Shown here piece after piece: positions 59,124 to 64,000 of a DNA stretch of 64,000 nt. Numbering within the stretch: position 1 is the first letter of the stretch; every line of letters begins with the position of its first letter. The DNA comes from an uncultured Paraprevotella sp. (GTDB lineage: Bacteria > Bacteroidota > Bacteroidia > Bacteroidales > Bacteroidaceae), in contig URDY01000010.1 of NCBI GenBank assembly GCA_900546665.1, forward strand, positions 1 to 64,000. Direction: 5' to 3'. The position numbers and the translations under genes are program-made. Below the pieces are notes generated by a model that was given only the letters and a program-made list of their open reading frames with translations, was not told the DNA's origin and ran no database searches.

Positions 59124-61250
59124 ATGAAAAAAACTGTATCGGGGATGCTTGGCGCTGTGCGCCGGGCATCCGTCATCATAGCGGGATGCCTGTTGGCCGC
59201 AGTAGCTTCAACCGGTCTGAAGGCACAGTCGTGGACGGCCGACAACGGGAACGGGACGTTTACCAATCCGCTTTTCTACGACGAGTTTTCGGATCCGGAC
59301 ATGATCCGCGTGGGAAACGATTTCTATCTGGCGGGTACGACGATGCACTGCACGCCGGGGCTGGTCATCCTGCATTCCAGGGATCTGGTGAACTGGAAAT
59401 TCATGAGCTATTGCTTCGACCGTTTTGACATGGGCGGTGAGTTTCGGCTGGAGAACGGCCGCGAAGCTTACGGGCAGGGCATCTGGGCGCCTTGTATCCG
59501 TTATCATGAGGGGAAGTTTTACGTGTTCTCCAATATCAACGGCCATGGCATGCAGGTGTTCATAGCCGACCATCCCGAAGGGCCATGGAAGCATATCAAT
59601 ATGGGCGGAAATATTTATGACCTGTCCGTGCTGTTCGATGACGACGGGAAAATCTATGCCGTTTACAAGTATGACGAGGTCCGCCTGATCGAGATCAAAC
59701 CGGACTTCAGCGGTTATGTGGAAGGCAGCGAGCGCGTGATTATTCCGGCGGGGAACGCCATGGGGGAGGGACATCATTTCTATAAGATCAACGGACGGTA
59801 TTATATCATCAGTGCCAATTATGCACCCGTGGGACGCATGCAGTGCGCGCGTGCCGACCGTCCGGAGGGGCCTTACGAAACGGTGACCGTCAGCGCGCGC
59901 GAAACGATGGGGACTATGCGGGCCATGACCGTGGGCAATGTGGGACTGGGATCTCCTGTGCCGGAGGATGGCTTCGGTTTCAGGATCGATGTTCCTGAGG
60001 GGAATTATTTCAGCGCCGTACCGTTGCATCAGGGCGGCATCGTGGATCTGCCCAACGGCGAATGGTGGGGATTCTCGATGACGGATTTCATGGCAGTGGG
60101 GCGCACCACTTGTCTTTCGCCGGTGACGTGGGTGGACGGATGGCCTTATTTCGGCTTGCCGGGCAACCTGGGACGGTCGCCGCGAACCTGGTTCAAACCG
60201 AATGTGGGCGAAGACGTGCGGCCCCATGCACCGTATGAACGCAATGACGGCTTCGACGGTCCGGACCTGAAGCCTGTCTGGCAGTGGAACCACGAGCCGG
60301 TGGACGGGAAATGGAAACTGTCCGGTGGGAAGCTCCGGCTCCATACGTTGCCTGCAAAGGATTTCCTTTGGGCGCGGAACACACTGACACAACGGGGTGT
60401 CGGACCGGTTTCGGTGGTGACGGTGAAGGTGGATGTCTCCCGGCTGAAAGCGGACGACGTGGCCGGTCTGGGATTGCTGAACATGCCTTATGCCTGGATC
60501 GGCATTCTGAAGAAAGAGGATGAGTATGTCCTCCGGTTCTGTGACCAGGCTGCGGCCGTCAAGGTGGATACGGCGGCGGTGGCGCAACTTTATCTGCGGG
60601 CCAGCGGCGATTTCCACAAGGCGGTGGCGCAGTTCAGTTACAGCGTGGACGGACGGCATTACACGCCATTGGGCGGTCCGGTGAAGATGCCTTACCAGCT
60701 GAAGACGTTCCAAGGTACGCGGTATGCGCTTTTCGCCTATAATACCAAAGGCCGAAAGGGAGGATACGCAATGTTTGACGACTTCACGCTTGACGAGCCA
60801 ATGGCTGACCGGAGCGGTAACCTGCCTTTGGGCAAGGTCATTACGTTGGTGAATCTGGCTACGGGAAATCCGGCCTGGGCCAATCCCCACGGCATGCTGC
60901 ATTCGGTTTCGCCCCGCAGCCCGGAGGCGAAGTCGGGCGCTTGCCGGTTCAGGGTGCACGACCGCGGCCGGGGACGCGTGGCGCTCGAGGCGATGGACGG
61001 CAGCGGGTTAGTGACGGTCGTGGGACAGGGCTTGTCTTCTGATGTGAGGCTCCTGAAGCAGGAGGCCGAAGGCAGTCTGTTCCTCTGGCAGGACATGCTC
61101 CATGGGGAATGTATGCTGCTTTCGCTGAAGACCAATCGCTACGTGGGGATTCATCCGTCTACAGGCGAGCCATACGGGGCCGACTGGCCGGGCGCATTAC
61201 CCGACCGTTGCGACGGGACGGTGTTCCGTTGGGAAACAGTTGGTGAATGA
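59124..61250 (+). CDS. GH43 enzyme with beta-sandwich and C-terminal trefoil-like domain
   Basis: A 708-residue secreted enzyme. The catalytic triad of the propeller lies in EFSDPDMIRVGNDFYLAG (base), IYDLSVLFDDDGKIY (modulator) and AMGEGHHFYKING (acid). A beta-sandwich follows, with WQWNHEPVDGKW. The last 150 residues contain repeated short strands with CRFRVHDRGRGRVALEA, and NRYVGIHPSTGEP, which resemble a fascin or ricin-type trefoil and could bind sugar. The start at 59124 lies 18 bp after the GH127 stop. It is probably a xylosidase or arabinofuranosidase. Confidence 0.88.
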   Translation: MKKTVSGMLGAVRRASVIIAGCLLAAVASTGLKAQSWTADNGNGTFTNPLFYDEFSDPDMIRVGNDFYLAGTTMHCTPGLVILHSRDLVNWKFMSYCFDRFDMGGEFRLENGREAYGQGIWAPCIRYHEGKFYVFSNINGHGMQVFIADHPEGPWKHINMGGNIYDLSVLFDDDGKIYAVYKYDEVRLIEIKPDFSGYVEGSERVIIPAGNAMGEGHHFYKINGRYYIISANYAPVGRMQCARADRPEGPYETVTVSARETMGTMRAMTVGNVGLGSPVPEDGFGFRIDVPEGNYFSAVPLHQGGIVDLPNGEWWGFSMTDFMAVGRTTCLSPVTWVDGWPYFGLPGNLGRSPRTWFKPNVGEDVRPHAPYERNDGFDGPDLKPVWQWNHEPVDGKWKLSGGKLRLHTLPAKDFLWARNTLTQRGVGPVSVVTVKVDVSRLKADDVAGLGLLNMPYAWIGILKKEDEYVLRFCDQAAAVKVDTAAVAQLYLRASGDFHKAVAQFSYSVDGRHYTPLGGPVKMPYQLKTFQGTRYALFAYNTKGRKGGYAMFDDFTLDEPMADRSGNLPLGKVITLVNLATGNPAWANPHGMLHSVSPRSPEAKSGACRFRVHDRGRGRVALEAMDGSGLVTVVGQGLSSDVRLLKQEAEGSLFLWQDMLHGECMLLSLKTNRYVGIHPSTGEPYGADWPGALPDRCDGTVFRWETVGE

Positions 61251-61314
61251 CGCTGACTGAAGGACGGGTTGCAGTCGATGACTGATGAAAAAACCTTTAT
61301 TTAAATGACATATC

Positions 61315-62715
61315 ATGAAAAAAGAAAACAACATGAAATCAAGAACAAAATTTCTTTTGCTGTTTGCATTGGCATTTTCGGTTCATACCGGTGTCGTGGC
61401 GCAGAATCCGGTGGTACAGACCTGTTATACGACCGATCCCGCTCCATTGGTGCATGACGACACGTTTTACCTTTATACCGGACGAGACGAGGCCGGTGCG
61501 GATTTTTTCTGGATGCAGGAGTGGCGCGTCTACTCTTCGCGCGACATGGTGAACTGGACGGATCATGGTTCGCCGTTGGCCCTTGAGGACTTTGCGTGGG
61601 CTGACGACCGCGCGTGGGCAGCCCAGTGTGTGGAGCGTAACGGCAAGTTCTACTGGTATGTGTGTGCCCATTCGCGTCTGAGCGGTGCCATGGCCATCGG
61701 CGTGGCTGTGGCGGACAGTCCCCTGGGGCCGTTCAAGGATGCGTTGGGCAAACCGCTCATCGACGGCAACTGGGCCTACATTGACCCGACGGTGCTGATC
61801 GACGACGACGGGCGGGCCTATCTGTATTGGGGTAATCCCAATGTGTTCTATGCCGAACTGGGTGACGACATGATTTCCTTCAAGGGCGAGGTGCGTCAGG
61901 TACCGCAGAGCGAGGAGACGACAGGCGCACCGTTGGCTTCGGCACGCGAGAAGGGCAAAAAGTATCCCGGCGGCTATGTGGAGGGGCCATGGCTTTCGCG
62001 CCGCGGAGACAAGTATTACCTGTTGTATGCGGCTGGCGGCGTGCCCGAACATATCGCTTATTCCATGGCGGATTCTCCATTGGGACCGTGGAAGTTCATG
62101 GGACCGATCATGCCGTTACAGGATACCGGATCGTTCACGAACCATTGTGGCCTGGCGGATTATAAGGGACATTCTTATTTTGCCTACCATACCGGCAAAC
62201 TTCCCGGCGGAGGCGGATTCGGGCGGAGCGTAGCCATTGAGGAGTTCAAATATAATGAAGACAGCACCTTCCCCATTATCAATGCTACGCGTGAGGGTGT
62301 CAGTCCGGTGGGTACGCTCTCGCCTTACGGACGGGTGGAAGCTGAGACGATAGCTTTTTCCGAAGGTGTCCACACGGAACCGAACGCTCAGACGGGCATC
62401 TATGTGTCGGATATCCATAACGGGGATTACATCAAGGTCCGCGAAGTGGATTTCGGCAAGAAGTCGCCTCGTCAGTTCACGGCTACGGTGGCCAGCGCGT
62501 TGCGTGGCGGCCGTATGGAAGTTCGTCTGGACAGTATTGGTGGCGAGATGGTGACCCAGATCAACGTGCCCCACACCGGCGGTTGGGAAGAATGGCTAAG
62601 CATCGATTCAGCGGTAGACGGCAAGGTGAAGGGCGTACACGACGTCTATTTCGTGTTCCGCGGACGCAAGGGTTGCAAGCTGTTCAATTTCGACTGGTGG
62701 GGATTCAGCCGCTGA
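61315..62715 (+). CDS. GH43 enzyme with CBM6
   Basis: A 466-residue secreted enzyme. The GH43 propeller (about 30-330) has YTTDPAPLVHDDTFYLYTGRD (base), YIDPTVLIDDDGRAYLYWG (modulator) and YVEGPWLSRRGDKYYLLYA (acid). It is followed by a CBM6 (about 340-466: GRVEAETIAFSEGV, NGDYIKVREVDFG, GVHDVYFVFRG, FNFDWWGF). CBM6 binds xylan or arabinoxylan chain ends. The layout is common in arabinofuranosidases of Bacteroidetes. It could start at 61315 or at the ATG 61333. It is the last gene before a strong terminator. Confidence 0.92.
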   Translation: MKKENNMKSRTKFLLLFALAFSVHTGVVAQNPVVQTCYTTDPAPLVHDDTFYLYTGRDEAGADFFWMQEWRVYSSRDMVNWTDHGSPLALEDFAWADDRAWAAQCVERNGKFYWYVCAHSRLSGAMAIGVAVADSPLGPFKDALGKPLIDGNWAYIDPTVLIDDDGRAYLYWGNPNVFYAELGDDMISFKGEVRQVPQSEETTGAPLASAREKGKKYPGGYVEGPWLSRRGDKYYLLYAAGGVPEHIAYSMADSPLGPWKFMGPIMPLQDTGSFTNHCGLADYKGHSYFAYHTGKLPGGGGFGRSVAIEEFKYNEDSTFPIINATREGVSPVGTLSPYGRVEAETIAFSEGVHTEPNAQTGIYVSDIHNGDYIKVREVDFGKKSPRQFTATVASALRGGRMEVRLDSIGGEMVTQINVPHTGGWEEWLSIDSAVDGKVKGVHDVYFVFRGRKGCKLFNFDWWGFSR

Positions 62716-62817
62716 TAGCGCGCACCGAGGGGTCGAATCGAAAGGCGATGCTCCTTCGGGAATATGGTCTTCCATGGATATACCGGATAGTGTATAAAAA
62801 AACTGACAAGTTGTTCA

Positions 62818-62860
62818 GGCGGGAAGAGGATCGGGAAAAGATCTTCTTCCCGCCGTTTTT
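62818..62860 (+). terminator. Intrinsic terminator of the enzyme operon
   Basis: Fifteen-bp arms 62818-62832 and 62840-62854 (GGCGGGAAGAGGATC and its complement with one G-U pair), a 7-nt loop, then GTTTTT. Strong and in the expected place, about 100 bp after the GH43-CBM6 stop. Confidence 0.9.
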
Positions 62861-63029
62861 GGTTGGCCGACCAGGGACGAGACCGGGAGACCGGTCGTGT
62901 CGTACTTGCCGGCCGTGTATCATTGAGGGTGTTTGAGTCAAGTCTGCCCCTTGGGAGTGATGATGCGAAGTCAATAGACAATCTTGAATTTCATATCAAA
63001 AAATCTAATTGTGTGTAGTAGCCGGCCGG

Positions 63030-63261
63030 AAAACAGGATGGCGATATGCACCAAGGCCGTTCCGGGCGCTCCCGGAACGGCCTTGGACCTGTTTCTTCCT
63101 GTTTTGGGGAAGGAATTCACCTTAAACCAAACTCTTTCCTTTTGAAACCAATCATTAACCTAATTCTTTTGTTAATACGGGCATCTTATATTTCCCATAC
63201 CGGATGCCCGCCAAATTTCATTAACCTAATCATTATATTATAAACTTATGCTGCAAAGTTA
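63030..63261 (-). ncRNA. Candidate minus-strand small RNA with promoter box, repeats and hairpins
   Basis: On the minus strand TAACTTTG followed by CA (63261-63254) is a full -7 match, placing a start near 63247. The transcript would contain two copies of ATTAGGTTAATG (63230-63219 and 63164-63153), 66 bp apart, with an 8-bp stem CGGGCATC/GATGCCCG between them. It would then contain the perfect 16-bp hairpin at 63086-63051, set inside an outer 9-bp stem (63105-63097 with 63038-63030). It holds only very short frames. Alternatively this is a leader or terminator structure. I do not recognise the RNA family. Confidence 0.4.
63051..63086. terminator. Perfect 16-bp hairpin, probable terminator
   Basis: CCAAGGCCGTTCCGGG (63051-63066) and its exact complement (63071-63086) enclose the 4-nt loop CGCT. 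An outer 9-bp stem surrounds it. The stem is symmetrical, so it could end transcripts from either side, but no long T-run is present. Confidence 0.55.
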
Positions 63262-63768
63262 ATCTCTTGGGAGAAAAATGAGTTTCGGCTGTGTTGCAGT
63301 TTTTTTCAATATGGCAACATTCATACTTTTTTTTTCGTGCAGGATACATACGAAAAGAAATGTGTTACAAATACAAAAAACGGCTGAGAGGGAAACCTTT
63401 AAATTTGTCTTGTCAGAAAACAGATCGTTTTTGCGGCCGGACCGGCTTCTGGTAAAGGAGATCCGGACAGATGGCGACCGACATCCGTCATACGGCTTTC
63501 CGGAAATCCGGTCCGGATCCGGACTCGAACGTAATTCAGGTTTCAGACAGCAACACAGAATGAAAGCAGGGGCATGAGACGATGGATGACGGAGGCTTCC
63601 TTTCCTCGGTTTTTGCCGGACGGGGCAGTCGGTCGTTGTTTGCGGTGAGGCTTGCCGCTGGTCTTTCCCTGCGGGAGGGCATCTTGCCGGTCTTTGGCCC
63701 GCTGCCCTGAAAGACTATATGGAAAACCGCTTATATCAAATAAAAATCCGATAAATAAACTACAGGAA

Positions 63769-64000
63769 ATGAAGACAACAAAAAAGAGAATGAAAAAATC
63801 CGGCTGGGGGATGGCTCTGGCTTGTGCGCTCCTGTGTGGCAATCCCATACAGGGGGAAGTTCTGGCAAACACTGCCGTTTCGCCGTCTTCTTCAGGCGAA
63901 GAATATGTCTATCACGGGGCAGGAAACCCTTATCTGCCCCTTTGGGAGCATCTGCCGGACGGTGAGCCGCGCGTGTTTGAGGATCCGGACCGGCCTGGAC
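63769..64000 (+). CDS. GH43 family protein, 5' end only
   Basis: The frame starts MKTTKKRMKKSG and continues with a hydrophobic signal (GMALACALLCGN), then a linker and GNPYLPLWEHLPDGEPRVFE followed by DPD before the window ends. The string NPYLPLWEH-x-PDGEP-x-VFEDPD is the usual opening of a group of Bacteroidetes GH43 enzymes, with the catalytic base in the DPD region. About 77 codons are visible. It would be a sixth GH43 in the window, with its own transcription unit after the terminator at 62818. An alternative start is the ATG at 63790. Confidence 0.75.
   Translation, partial: MKTTKKRMKKSGWGMALACALLCGNPIQGEVLANTAVSPSSSGEEYVYHGAGNPYLPLWEHLPDGEPRVFEDPDRPG

Larger units (their letters stand above)
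62716..63768. other. 1-kb non-coding region with terminator and structured RNA-like sequence
   Basis: The region contains the terminator of the enzyme operon, a perfect 16-bp hairpin, two copies of CATTAACCTAAT with a stem between them, and a minus-strand promoter box. From 63263 to 63768 I see no supported gene; a 99-residue plus-strand frame at 63278 has low-complexity composition and is not called. Confidence 0.6.

Noticed and set aside
59208..60959. 583-codon open frame antisense to a GH43 gene
   Set aside because: Unusually long, but the sense strand encodes the full catalytic triad of GH43 while the antisense product is His/Arg-rich and without recognisable motifs.
63278..63577. 99-codon plus-strand frame in the 1-kb gap
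   Set aside because: It begins in a T-rich stretch and continues in a palindrome-rich segment (for example GTCCGGATCCGGAC at 63511-63524), with no family resemblance.

Overview
The window comes from a Bacteroidales bacterium, most likely a gut Bacteroides, Phocaeicola or Prevotella relative. The evidence is the SusC/SusD pairs, a hybrid two-component regulator, many secreted glycoside hydrolases, and the recurring Bacteroidetes -7 promoter box TAnnTTTG(C) ahead of transcription units. Almost all of it is one large carbohydrate-utilisation region (PUL) for decorated xylan, probably glucuronoarabinoxylan. This assignment rests on the combined enzyme families GH10, GH43 (five complete modules plus one cut by the window edge), GH67, GH115, GH127, GH95, GH5 and several xylan-type esterases. 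I read families from motifs and could not run a database search.

Layout. (1) 0.1-2.2 kb, minus strand: three genes unrelated to glycans (tandem GNAT acetyltransferase, small membrane protein, PNPOx-like flavoprotein). (2) 2.8-5.4 kb: a secreted MG2-domain protein. (3) 5.6-11.3 kb: an operon of GPH-type sugar:cation symporter, GH10 xylanase, cytoplasmic-looking GH43 and GH67 alpha-glucuronidase, closed by a terminator. (4) 11.8-27.9 kb: FAS1, SusC, SusD, FAS1, FAS1, SusC, SusD. Here fasciclin-domain lipoproteins sit where surface glycan-binding proteins are expected. (5) 28.1-31.65 kb: a very large secreted multidomain protein. (6) 31.65-32.55 kb: a 900-bp non-coding stretch with three dyads AAAGTAA-N3-TTACTTT spaced exactly 21 bp apart next to a promoter box. 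(7) 32.55-38.9 kb: an SGNH esterase and the hybrid two-component regulator, separated by two strong hairpins. (8) 39.0-41.4 kb: a secreted binding-type protein broken by two frameshifts, a 53-residue small protein and a terminator. (9) 41.5-62.7 kb: a run of enzymes (GH5-GH43, CE1, GH43, CE6-like, CE1-like, GH95, GH115, GH127, GH43, GH43-CBM6). (10) 62.7-64 kb: a structured non-coding region and the start of another GH43 gene cut by the window edge.

How it would work (inference). The regulator senses a xylan oligosaccharide in the periplasm. Surface lipoproteins and two SusCD transporters capture and import xylan fragments. Secreted esterases and debranching enzymes strip acetyl or feruloyl groups, glucuronic acid, arabinose and possibly L-galactose. 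GH10 and GH67 trim the oligosaccharides, the symporter brings them into the cytoplasm, and the signal-less GH43 finishes them.

The most unusual points are the FAS1 trio built into a tandem SusCD unit, the 21-bp-phased dyad array, the frameshifted binding protein whose lost tail can be rebuilt, a shared C-terminal tail on four secreted proteins, a possible minus-strand small RNA near 63.0-63.25 kb, and a rise in GC content across the enzyme block.
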